Part shown: piece by piece, positions 1 to 6,710 of the stretch
How positions within the stretch are numbered: position 1 is the stretch's first letter
Layout: the number at the start of each line of letters is the position of its first letter
Assembly (NCBI GenBank): GCA_938027385.1
Contig: CALJBF010000087.1
Coordinates: 1-11,937, forward strand
DNA: 11,937 nucleotides
Direction: 5' to 3'
From: an uncultured Porphyromonadaceae bacterium
GTDB lineage: Bacteria; Bacteroidota; Bacteroidia; Bacteroidales; Muribaculaceae
Translations under genes and position numbers: made by a program
Notes under the pieces: generated by a model
What the model was told of the DNA's origin: nothing
The model's input: only the letters and a program-made list of their open reading frames with translations
The model's database searches: none

Positions 1-10
1 GAAGAAATCA

Positions 11-72
11 GCGTCTTTCAGACGCCCACATCTGTTAAGTTAATAGCATTGGGATGCACCGGGGTGCATCCC
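11..72. repeat. Twin palindromes, REP-like element
   Basis: There are two hairpins separated by about 25 AT-richer bases. The first is GCGTC-TTTCA-GACGC at 11-25. The second is a perfect 10-base inverted repeat, GGGATGCACC (51-60) with GGTGCATCCC (63-72), separated by only two bases; as RNA it would fold as 9 bp with a 4-base loop. No T-run follows either arm on either strand, so a rho-independent terminator is unlikely. Paired short hairpins in an intergenic region look like the repetitive extragenic palindromes that some Bacteroidetes carry in many copies. The hairpins are seen directly; membership of a repeat family is inferred. Confidence 0.6.
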
Positions 73-169
73 TACATTGAGAGGAGCCGTCATATCACGT
101 CAGCTAAAGGATCCAGGTGTTCTGCAAGGTTTAAAAATTGTTAGAGAGGGGTGGCCTCGGGGCGGCGGG

Positions 170-201
170 TTTGCCAGGGTGGATGAAAATCGCTAAATTT
201 G
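170..201 (+). promoter_or_regulatory. Bacteroidetes-type sigma promoter for the DUF5683 operon
   Basis: TTTG at 170-173 and TAAATTTG at 194-201 are separated by 20 bases. This matches the known Bacteroidetes primary-sigma pattern, TTTG at -33 and TAnnTTTG at -7. Transcription would start around 206-210, leaving a leader of about 90 bases before the ATG at 300. The -7 box and its flanks closely match the apbE promoter on the other strand near 8776-8794, which supports the call. Confidence 0.7.
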
Positions 202-237
202 TGGCAAGTTGAATAACTTCGCCATCACAGAGCCGAT

Positions 238-281
238 GCCGGATACCATAGGTGTCCGGCGGGGCGGCTGTCGGTCAGCCG
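238..281 (+). promoter_or_regulatory. Structured 5' leader, two adjacent hairpins
   Basis: GCCGGATACC (238-247) pairs with GGTGTCCGGC (251-260) across the three-base loop ATA: ten pairs, one of them G-U. It is followed at once by CGGCTG (265-270) and CAGCCG (276-281) around a five-base loop. The right arm of the second hairpin can instead pair downstream (AGCC 277-280 with GGCT 285-288), so two mutually exclusive folds are possible just before the start codon at 300. No T-run follows, so this is not a standard terminator. Whether the leader regulates anything is unknown. Confidence 0.45.
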
Positions 282-299
282 TGCGGCTCTGCGGCGAGA

Positions 300-1205
300 A
301 TGTTTCAAACGGTGCAGATTAAGCTTACAGAAACCAGTGTGGCGTTATGCCGCAGTTTCCGCCGCCTGATGGCAGCGGCCCTGCTGACATCGCTTCTCTC
401 GATACTCCTGGCCGTCAGCGCGTCGGCGCAAGGACATTCGCGACCGGTGGCACACCACGGAAATCCCGCGGCGGCCAGCCTCCCCGACAGCATCCCCCTG
501 GGGGCGCTCCTGCCGCAGGGGGCGCATGCCGAGGTGATTGAAGACCGCATCTCTGACGTGGGCGACTCGCTCCGCGTTACCCCTGTCGACACCGTGCCGG
601 TGCTCACCGCCGGCGAGGCTCTGGCCATCGCCGAACAGCGCAAGGCCGCCGCGGCCGACTCGACCGCCCGCGCCAAGGCCATCACCGACGAATGGGAGCC
701 GCGCGACATGGAGTTCAACCCCGACCCCACACGCGCCGTATGGATGTCGGCGCTCTTCCCCGGACTGGGGCAGGTCTACAACCGCCGGTACTGGAAACTG
801 CCGATCATCGTCGGCGGCTACCTCGGTCTGGCCTACGCCACCAACTGGAACAACACCATGCTCTCCGACTACACCCGCGCCTACCGCGACCTGCTCGACA
901 ACGACCCCGACACGCGCAGCTACATGGATATGTTCTCGCCCAACGTGAAAGAGGAGGACCTCGACAAAAACTGGCTGCAGAACGTGCTGCGGTCGCGCAA
1001 GAACTATTTCAGGCGCAACCGCGACCTGTGCATCATCGGCATGGTCGGGGTGTACCTGCTGGCGATGGTCGACGCCTACGTCGACGCGTCGCTGAGCCAT
1101 TTCGACATCTCTCCACAGCTTTCGATGGATGTGGCTCCGGTGCTTATCCGCGAGTCACGCGACCTTAAACCCTCAATCGGCCTTGTCTGGGCCCTGAATT
1201 TCTGA
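300..1205 (+). CDS. DUF5683 domain membrane protein
   Basis: This 301-residue protein belongs to the Bacteroidetes DUF5683 family, whose biochemical role is unknown. The hallmark block is at about residues 137-185: an FNPDPTRA start, the ALFPGLGQVYN motif (151-161), then a hydrophobic segment near 166-182. A second membrane segment lies near 243-262. The N-terminus has an arginine-bearing stretch and a hydrophobic signal-like segment (24-43) ending in ASAQG. I chose ATG 300: a GTG at 252 is also in frame, but it lies inside a strong hairpin and would add 16 residues of no visible character. ATG 369 is a possible shorter start, directly at the hydrophobic segment. Only four bases separate the stop from the next gene, a lytic transglycosylase, so they are very likely co-transcribed. 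That neighbour suggests an envelope or cell-wall role, by inference only. Confidence 0.85.
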   Translation: MFQTVQIKLTETSVALCRSFRRLMAAALLTSLLSILLAVSASAQGHSRPVAHHGNPAAASLPDSIPLGALLPQGAHAEVIEDRISDVGDSLRVTPVDTVPVLTAGEALAIAEQRKAAAADSTARAKAITDEWEPRDMEFNPDPTRAVWMSALFPGLGQVYNRRYWKLPIIVGGYLGLAYATNWNNTMLSDYTRAYRDLLDNDPDTRSYMDMFSPNVKEEDLDKNWLQNVLRSRKNYFRRNRDLCIIGMVGVYLLAMVDAYVDASLSHFDISPQLSMDVAPVLIRESRDLKPSIGLVWALNF

Positions 1206-1209
1206 GATT

Positions 1210-3069
1210 ATGCGTTACCTGAAAAAAATAACTGCCATCGTCACCATCGGGCTCGCGGCGCTTTCGGCGACCGCCAGACCCACGGTGCTCTCGATCGCCG
1301 ACCATCTCAACGATTCCACGATCATCTACCCCGAAAGCGTAGAGACCGATACCCACAAGCTGCTGCAGAACTGGTACATGCAGACCTACACGGCGCTTGA
1401 CCGTCAGGCCGAGTCGACGCCCGATGTCGAGGTGTCGGACCAGGAGCTGATAGAGCGTCTGGGTGCCATCCCCACCACCATCGAGATGCCGTTCAACTCG
1501 GTGGTGAAATCGTACATCAACATGTACACCGGGCGCAAGCGCGGCCTGGTGGAGGCAATGCTCGGCATGAGCCTCTACTACATGCCAATCTTCGAGGCCG
1601 AGCTTGACAAGCGCGGCCTCCCGCAGGAACTCAAATACCTGCCGATCATCGAGTCGGCCCTCGACCCCAACGCAGTGTCACGCGCCGGCGCCACCGGCCT
1701 GTGGCAGCTGATGCTCCCCACGGCGCGCGGTCTGGGCGTGGAGGTGAACACCCTCATCGACGACCGCCGCGACCCCGTGCGCTCGTCAGAGGCCGCCGCA
1801 ACCTACCTGAAACAGCTTTACAGCATATACAACGACTGGTCGCTGGCCATCGCCGCCTACAACTGCGGCCCGGGCAACGTGAACAAGGCCTTGCGCCGCG
1901 CCGGGGTTCCCGCCGACGGCATATCCACAGCCGCCGTCACCACAGACCCCGCGCAGAAAAAAGATTTCTGGGCCATCTACCCCTATCTCCCCGCCGAGAC
2001 CCGCGGATACGTGCCCGGTTTCATCGCGGCCACGTATGTGATGACATACTACAACCGTCACAACATCTCGCCGGCACTGGCCAAACGCCCCATAATCACC
2101 GACTCGGTACATGTGCACCACCGCGTGCATTTCAAGCAGATTGCCGACATACTGCAGATTCCTGTGGAGGAAATCGCCATCCTCAACCCGCAGTACCGCC
2201 AGCAGATCATCCCCGGCGACACCCGCGAGTGCTCGCTGGTGCTCCCTGCCAACCAGGTGTATGCCTACGTCATGAGCGAGAAGGCCATAGCCGAGCATGA
2301 CCGTCAGCTTTACGCCCACCGCGACGTAGTGGAACCCGCCACCGGCACAGAAAACGTGCAGGGACAGAAAGACGGCCAGGAAGGCGAATGGGTCACCACC
2401 GAGCAGATACGCTACCATAAGGTACGCTCGGGCGAGACAATGGCCTCGATAGCCAAGAAATACGGCGTCTCGCTCTGGAGCCTCAAGAAATCGAACCGCA
2501 ATATCTCGAAACCGCGACGCGGCCAGAAACTCAAGGTCGTGACATCCAAACGCGTGTTCAAGCCTGCCGACAACACTCCCACCCCGCAGGCCGACAATCT
2601 GCTTGTCCGCAACGACACACAGACAGTCGGTGACGCCGCCGAGGCCGCCATCGAGGCAGAGGCATCGCAGAACAGCGCCGCAAGCGCCATAAACGACGCC
2701 GTGCGCGAGGCTGAGGCCGCCGAGGCCGCCAAAGCCGGCACTGACCCCGATACCGCCGCCGAAAACGGCGACACCGGCAACGCCACCGCCGCGCCCGAAC
2801 GCTCGGGTGCATCGTCGACCGTGACGCAATCGTTCAGCAACTCGCATGCCAAACAGCAGCAGGCCAAGACCGCCAAAAGCTCAAACAAAGCGAAAGCCGC
2901 CAGAAACAGCAAGAAGAAGAAACAGCAGACAAAGACCGTGACCGTGAAGAAGGGCGACAGCCTCTCGCGCATCGCCAAGCGCAACGGCACCACTGTCAGC
3001 GAACTGCGCCGCCTCAACGGCAACAAAGGCGACATGCTGCAGCCCGGCGACAAAATCCGCGTCAAATAA
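1210..3069 (+). CDS. Lytic murein transglycosylase with LysM domains (MltD-like)
   Basis: This 619-residue exported enzyme is predicted to cleave peptidoglycan glycan strands, leaving 1,6-anhydro-muramyl ends. Residues 1-22 form a signal peptide (MRYLKK, hydrophobic core, ALSATA). The SLT/MltD catalytic domain spans about 115-235. It has the IIES motif with catalytic glutamate 148, then SRAGATGLWQLM (157-168) and AYNCGPGNV (216-224). A degenerate LysM-like segment occurs near 305-350. A clear LysM lies at about 401-445 (HKVRSGETMASIAKKYGV) and a second at the extreme C-terminus (about 575-619), which should bind peptidoglycan. The linker between them (about 470-570) is low-complexity, rich in Ala/Glu and then Lys/Gln. 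There is no lipobox cysteine, unlike lipoprotein MltD of E. coli, so it is probably periplasmic. It is the second gene of a two-gene unit with the DUF5683 protein. Confidence 0.92.
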   Translation: MRYLKKITAIVTIGLAALSATARPTVLSIADHLNDSTIIYPESVETDTHKLLQNWYMQTYTALDRQAESTPDVEVSDQELIERLGAIPTTIEMPFNSVVKSYINMYTGRKRGLVEAMLGMSLYYMPIFEAELDKRGLPQELKYLPIIESALDPNAVSRAGATGLWQLMLPTARGLGVEVNTLIDDRRDPVRSSEAAATYLKQLYSIYNDWSLAIAAYNCGPGNVNKALRRAGVPADGISTAAVTTDPAQKKDFWAIYPYLPAETRGYVPGFIAATYVMTYYNRHNISPALAKRPIITDSVHVHHRVHFKQIADILQIPVEEIAILNPQYRQQIIPGDTRECSLVLPANQVYAYVMSEKAIAEHDRQLYAHRDVVEPATGTENVQGQKDGQEGEWVTTEQIRYHKVRSGETMASIAKKYGVSLWSLKKSNRNISKPRRGQKLKVVTSKRVFKPADNTPTPQADNLLVRNDTQTVGDAAEAAIEAEASQNSAASAINDAVREAEAAEAAKAGTDPDTAAENGDTGNATAAPERSGASSTVTQSFSNSHAKQQQAKTAKSSNKAKAARNSKKKKQQTKTVTVKKGDSLSRIAKRNGTTVSELRRLNGNKGDMLQPGDKIRVK

Positions 3070-3086
3070 CCCGCCTCCGTCAGCCT

Positions 3087-3140
3087 ATTCATTTCTCTCA
3101 ACTTTCTGCACTTTGTAAACCCTTTAAACTCCTCTATCCC
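3087..3140. repeat. Degenerate 9-nt-period array between genes
   Basis: The 85-bp gap between the transglycosylase and serB is pyrimidine-rich and much lower in GC than its surroundings. It reads as imperfect 9-mers: ATTCATTTC, TCTCAACTT, TCTGCACTT, TGTAAACCC, TTTAAACTC, CTCTATCCC. The first two units match, with few changes, the reverse complement of an array inside the coding tail at 11710-11764. No clear promoter or terminator hairpin was found in this gap. Only a weak TTTG at 3111-3114 lies within it, without a proper TA two bases ahead, so the promoter of serB is not identified. Confidence 0.5.
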
Positions 3141-3154
3141 TCCGGCCCAGCACA

Positions 3155-4420
3155 ATGGAAACAGCAAACGACAAAACAAATGTCCAGGGTATCAAAGAGG
3201 ACCCCGAACTGATTCTCATCAATATCTCAGGTGCCGACCGTCCGGGCGTCACAGCCGCGCTCACGGCCATTCTGGCACAATATGACGCAATGGTGCTTGA
3301 CATCGGCCAGGCCGACATACACCACACGCTGTCGCTTGGCATCCTGTTCCGCACAACCGCCAGCGTTTCGGGCGAGATAATGAAAGACCTGCTTTTCAAG
3401 GCCTACGACCTGCAGGTAAAGATCCGTTTCACCCCCATCTCGATAGCCGAGTATGAGAACTGGGTCAGCCGGCAGGGTAAGAACCGCTGGATCATCACCA
3501 TGCTCGGGCGGCGCCTGACGGCCCGCCAGATAGCCCTGGTGTCGGAAATCGTGGCCGAACAGGGTCTCAACATCGACGCCATACAGCGCCTCACCGGGCG
3601 CCCCCCGCTGACCGACGACGCAACACCGCTGGCCAAGGCATGCATCGAGTTCTCGGTGCGCGGCACACCCGCCAACCGCGACGAGATGCAGGGCCGTTTC
3701 ATCAAGATTGCCGCCGAAGAGGGGTTTGACATCTCGCTGCAGGAAGACACCATGTACCGCCGCTGCCGTCGCCTGATCTGTTTCGATATGGACTCGACGC
3801 TCATCCAGACCGAGTGCATCGACCAGCTCGCCGAGAAAGCCGGCGTGGGCGACAAGGTGCGCGAGATCACCGAGCGCGCCATGCGCGGCGAAATAGATTT
3901 CCGCGAGAGTTTCACCGAGCGCGTGGCACTGCTGAAGGGTCTCGACGCCTCTGTAATGCAGGAGGTCGCCGAAAACCTACCCATTACCGAGGGGGTGGGC
4001 CGCATGATGGAGGTGCTGAAACGCACCGGCTACAAGACAGCCATCCTGTCGGGCGGTTTCACATTCTTCGGCGACTACCTCAAGCGCAAGTTCGGTTTCG
4101 ACTATGTGTATGCCAACGAGCTTGAGATCGAAAACGGCAAACTCACCGGGCGTTTCGTGGGTGAGGTTGTCGACGGGCGCCGCAAGGCCGAGCTGCTCAA
4201 GCTCATCGCCCAGGTGGAGAACGTCAACATAGCCCAGACCATCGCCGTGGGCGACGGCGCCAACGACCTGCCGATGCTTTCGGCCGCCGGCCTCGGCATC
4301 GCCTTCCACGCCAAACCCAAGGTTAAAGAGAGCGCCCGCCAGTCAATCTCGACCATCGGCATCGACGGCGTGCTCTATTTCCTCGGATTCAAGGACTCGT
4401 ATATCTCCGACGCCCGATGA
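3155..4420 (+). CDS. serB: Phosphoserine phosphatase with ACT domains
   Basis: This 421-residue cytoplasmic enzyme catalyses the last step of serine synthesis: O-phospho-L-serine to L-serine and phosphate, Mg-dependent. The N-terminal half carries an ACT domain (about 19-95, with the ISGADRPGVTAALT signature) and a second ACT-like segment (about 112-195). These usually sense an amino acid, which suggests feedback control by serine. The HAD phosphatase domain begins near 207. Motif I is DMDST with nucleophile D211 and acid/base D213. Motif II is LSGG with S299. K344 is the likely motif III lysine. Motif IV is GDGAND with D367 and D371. The arrangement is longer than E. coli SerB (322 residues) and resembles the double-ACT form. 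The gene starts after an 85-bp gap and its stop overlaps the mtaB start by four bases (ATGA), so translational coupling is likely. Confidence 0.95.
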   Translation: METANDKTNVQGIKEDPELILINISGADRPGVTAALTAILAQYDAMVLDIGQADIHHTLSLGILFRTTASVSGEIMKDLLFKAYDLQVKIRFTPISIAEYENWVSRQGKNRWIITMLGRRLTARQIALVSEIVAEQGLNIDAIQRLTGRPPLTDDATPLAKACIEFSVRGTPANRDEMQGRFIKIAAEEGFDISLQEDTMYRRCRRLICFDMDSTLIQTECIDQLAEKAGVGDKVREITERAMRGEIDFRESFTERVALLKGLDASVMQEVAENLPITEGVGRMMEVLKRTGYKTAILSGGFTFFGDYLKRKFGFDYVYANELEIENGKLTGRFVGEVVDGRRKAELLKLIAQVENVNIAQTIAVGDGANDLPMLSAAGLGIAFHAKPKVKESARQSISTIGIDGVLYFLGFKDSYISDAR

Positions 4421-5736
4421 AGGTGATGTACCACACCTTCGGGTGCAAGCTGAATTTCGCCGAGACATCGTCTGTGGCGCTTGAGTTCGAGCGCCGCGGC
4501 CATACTCGCGCGGCCGACGGCGAGACTCCCGACGTGATTGTGGTCAACACCTGTTCGGTGACCGCCCTGGCTGACAAGAAATGCCGCCAGGCCATAAGGT
4601 CGTTCAACCGCCGGTGGCCCGAGGCCCGCATCATCGCCACCGGATGTTATACCCAGCTGAACGCCGCCGAGGCCATAAGCCTCCCCGGTGTGGAGATTGT
4701 GGCCGGCTCGGACCGCAAGGACCAGCTTGCCGACCTGCTCGACCGTCTGGAGGCCGACGACGCCCCGGGGGGCATCAACGCCGTGACCCCGGCGCGCGAT
4801 ATACGCCGTTTCGCCCCCTCGTGCGCGCGCGGCGAGCGCACGCGCTATTTCCTTAAGGTGCAGGACGGATGCGACAACTGGTGCACCTACTGCACCATAC
4901 CCGCCGCGCGCGGCCGCAGCCGCTCGGCCACCATCGACGAACTTGTGTCCCAGGCACGGCATGCCGCCGCCGAGGGGGGCCGCGAGATAGTGCTCACCGG
5001 CGTGAACATCGGCGACTTCGGCAAACGCAGCGCCGCATCCACACCCGAGACATTCCTTGACCTTATCCGAGCCCTCGACGAAGTGGAGGGCATAGACCGC
5101 TACCGCATATCGTCGATAGAGCCTGACCTGCTCACCGACGAAATCATAGAGTTCTGCGCCGCCTCGCGGGCGTTCATGCCGCACTTCCACATACCTCTGC
5201 AATGCGGCTCTGACGAGGTGCTCAGGCTCATGCGGCGCCGCTACGACACGGCGCTCTTCCGCCACAAGACCGAACGCATCGCCGCCCTGATGCCCGACGC
5301 GTTCATAGGGATAGACCTGATGACGGGCACCCGGGGCGAGACTCCCGAGGAGTTCGAGCGCTCGCGGGCGTTCATCGAGTCGCTGCCGGTTACGCGCCTG
5401 CATGTCTTCCCCTACTCCGAGCGCCCCGGCACCCGCGCCCTTGAGATACCGTACGTCGTGGATCCGCGTGAGAAAAAACGGCGCACTGACGTCATGATTG
5501 CCCTCTCGGCCGCGAAGATGACAGCTTTCGCCGACCGTTTCACAGGCACAGTGCGCCCTGTACTGCTTGAAAGCCCCGACGCGTCGGGCCTGATGACCGG
5601 CCACACCGACAACTACCTGAAGGTGGCGGTCGACACACCCGCCTCGCGCGAGAACGAGATTGTAAACGTGCGGCTCGACAGCCTCATGTCGGGTCACGGC
5701 ACAGAGGATCCGGTGCTGCGCGGCACAATTGTCTAA
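4417..5736 (+). CDS. mtaB: tRNA t6A37 methylthiotransferase MtaB
   Basis: This 439-residue radical-SAM enzyme adds a methylthio group to t6A at position 37 of ANN-decoding tRNAs, giving ms2t6A. All three expected parts are present. The N-terminal methylthiotransferase domain has cysteines C10 (TFGCKLN), C46 (VNTCSV) and C77 (ATGCYTQ) for one iron-sulfur cluster. The radical-SAM domain has CxxxCxxC at C152, C156 and C159 (GCDNWCTYCTIPAARG). A C-terminal TRAM-like RNA-binding region runs from about 375 to 432. The TFGCKLN form of the first motif and the TIPAARG form after the SAM cysteines fit MtaB better than MiaB or RimO. The start ATG shares bases with the serB stop. The next gene follows after 17 bases, so it sits inside an operon with no functional link obvious from the sequence. 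Confidence 0.93.
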   Translation: MKVMYHTFGCKLNFAETSSVALEFERRGHTRAADGETPDVIVVNTCSVTALADKKCRQAIRSFNRRWPEARIIATGCYTQLNAAEAISLPGVEIVAGSDRKDQLADLLDRLEADDAPGGINAVTPARDIRRFAPSCARGERTRYFLKVQDGCDNWCTYCTIPAARGRSRSATIDELVSQARHAAAEGGREIVLTGVNIGDFGKRSAASTPETFLDLIRALDEVEGIDRYRISSIEPDLLTDEIIEFCAASRAFMPHFHIPLQCGSDEVLRLMRRRYDTALFRHKTERIAALMPDAFIGIDLMTGTRGETPEEFERSRAFIESLPVTRLHVFPYSERPGTRALEIPYVVDPREKKRRTDVMIALSAAKMTAFADRFTGTVRPVLLESPDASGLMTGHTDNYLKVAVDTPASRENEIVNVRLDSLMSGHGTEDPVLRGTIV

Positions 5737-5753
5737 TAAAGGCACACACCCGC

Positions 5754-6710
5754 ATGAAACTTTCCGAAATCAAATATCTGCCCCTGAGGGGACTGCTTGC
5801 CGCCGCGGCCTCGATGCCGTGGTGGATGGCATACGGCGTGGCCGATTTCATCTGTTTCATAATGTGCCATGTCTGGGGTTACCGCCGCCGCATAATCGAG
5901 CGGAACCTGCGTGTCTCGTTCCCCGACATGACCGACCACGAACTGCGGCGCACCCTCAGGCGTTTCTACCGCAATTTCGCCGACCAGATCATTGAGACAC
6001 TGAAAGCCTCGCGCATGTCGGCCGACACCATGCGCCGCCGCATGACATTCAATCCCGCCGACATCGAGCGCCTTGACAGCATCGCGGCGACAGGGCGCCC
6101 CACTGTGGCCTATTTCTCGCACTGTTTCAACTGGGAATGGGCCGCGTCGATGCCCCTCTGGAGCCGCCGCAACACCGGCGCAGACACCGTTTTCTGCCAG
6201 ATTTACCGCCCGCTACGCAACAAGGTGATAGACCGCATGATGCTGCGGCAGCGCGGACGTTTCGGCGCCGTCTCCCTGCCGAAAAAGACGGCGTTCCTCG
6301 ACCTGCTGCGTTTCCGCCGCGACAGCAAGGTATGGGTCACCGGGTTCATGAGCGACCAGCATCCGTCGGCCGGCGACCCTGGGCACCTGATGACATTTCT
6401 CAACCACCCCACGGCCATGATCTCGGGCACCGAGACCGTGGCGCGGCGCACGGGCGCATACGTGGTCTACTGGGACATCACGAAGATCTCGCGCGGACAC
6501 TATCACATCGACATGATCGAGCTGACCGACGACCCGGCGGCACTCCCCGAAGGGGAACTGACGCGCCGCTACGCCCGTGCCCTCGAAAATACAATACGAC
6601 GCGACCCGGCCATCTGGCTCTGGTCGCACAACCGCTGGAAACGCCCCGTCACACTCCCCGCCCCTCTCCCCGAGGGCGCTGACAGCGACACCACCGAAGA
6701 GAAAAGATGA
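5754..6710 (+). CDS. LpxL/HtrB-family lipid A acyltransferase
   Basis: This 318-residue inner-membrane enzyme of the lysophospholipid/lipid A acyltransferase family probably adds a secondary acyl chain to a lipid A precursor at the cytoplasmic face. The N-terminus has a hydrophobic segment (about 11-40), then a basic block with the family pattern RRIIERNLRVSFP (45-57). The catalytic HX4E motif is H123 to E128, in the segment SHCFNWEWA. Further family features are FMSDQHPS and, near the C-terminus, WLWSHNRWK, the usual end signature. The last 20 or so residues are a charged tail. The length is typical of the family. Its stop overlaps the start of the following glycosyltransferase by four bases (ATGA). 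LpxL, LpxM and LpxP cannot be told apart here, so no symbol is given. Confidence 0.9.
   Translation: MKLSEIKYLPLRGLLAAAASMPWWMAYGVADFICFIMCHVWGYRRRIIERNLRVSFPDMTDHELRRTLRRFYRNFADQIIETLKASRMSADTMRRRMTFNPADIERLDSIAATGRPTVAYFSHCFNWEWAASMPLWSRRNTGADTVFCQIYRPLRNKVIDRMMLRQRGRFGAVSLPKKTAFLDLLRFRRDSKVWVTGFMSDQHPSAGDPGHLMTFLNHPTAMISGTETVARRTGAYVVYWDITKISRGHYHIDMIELTDDPAALPEGELTRRYARALENTIRRDPAIWLWSHNRWKRPVTLPAPLPEGADSDTTEEKR

Larger units (their letters stand above)
1..299. other. Non-coding upstream region
   Basis: No convincing gene lies here. Frame 1 on the + strand happens to be open from base 1 to a TAG at 142-144 (47 codons), but it runs through two palindromes and its translation resembles no family I know, so I do not call it a gene tail. 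The region holds two hairpins (11-72), a promoter (170-201) and a hairpin-rich leader (238-281), listed separately. I see nothing definite in 73-169. In many Bacteroidales a DUF5683 gene follows parA-parB; no parB end can be recognised in these 299 bases. Confidence 0.7.

Noticed and set aside
51..72. The 10-base inverted repeat as a rho-independent terminator
   Set aside because: No run of T follows the hairpin on either strand.
1..144. Possible C-terminal tail of an upstream gene in frame 1
   Set aside because: The frame is open for 47 codons but runs through two palindromes, and the translation does not resemble ParB or any other family I know.
252..299. GTG 252 as the start of the DUF5683 gene
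   Set aside because: It lies in the stem of a ten-pair hairpin and adds 16 residues that do not look like part of a signal peptide. ATG 300 is a simpler start.
1786..2847. A 353-codon open frame antisense to the lytic transglycosylase
   Set aside because: It lies wholly within a well-supported gene, has no promoter or recognisable motif, and its composition mirrors the + strand codon bias.
3105..3120. CTTTG near 3110 as a serB promoter
   Set aside because: The two bases that should be TA are not, and no TTTG lies at the right distance upstream. It fits better as a unit of the 9-nt array.
4375..5745. A 456-codon open frame antisense to mtaB
   Set aside because: mtaB on the + strand has all its cysteine motifs and domains. 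The antisense product shows no domain and arises from the lack of stop codons opposite GC-ending codons.
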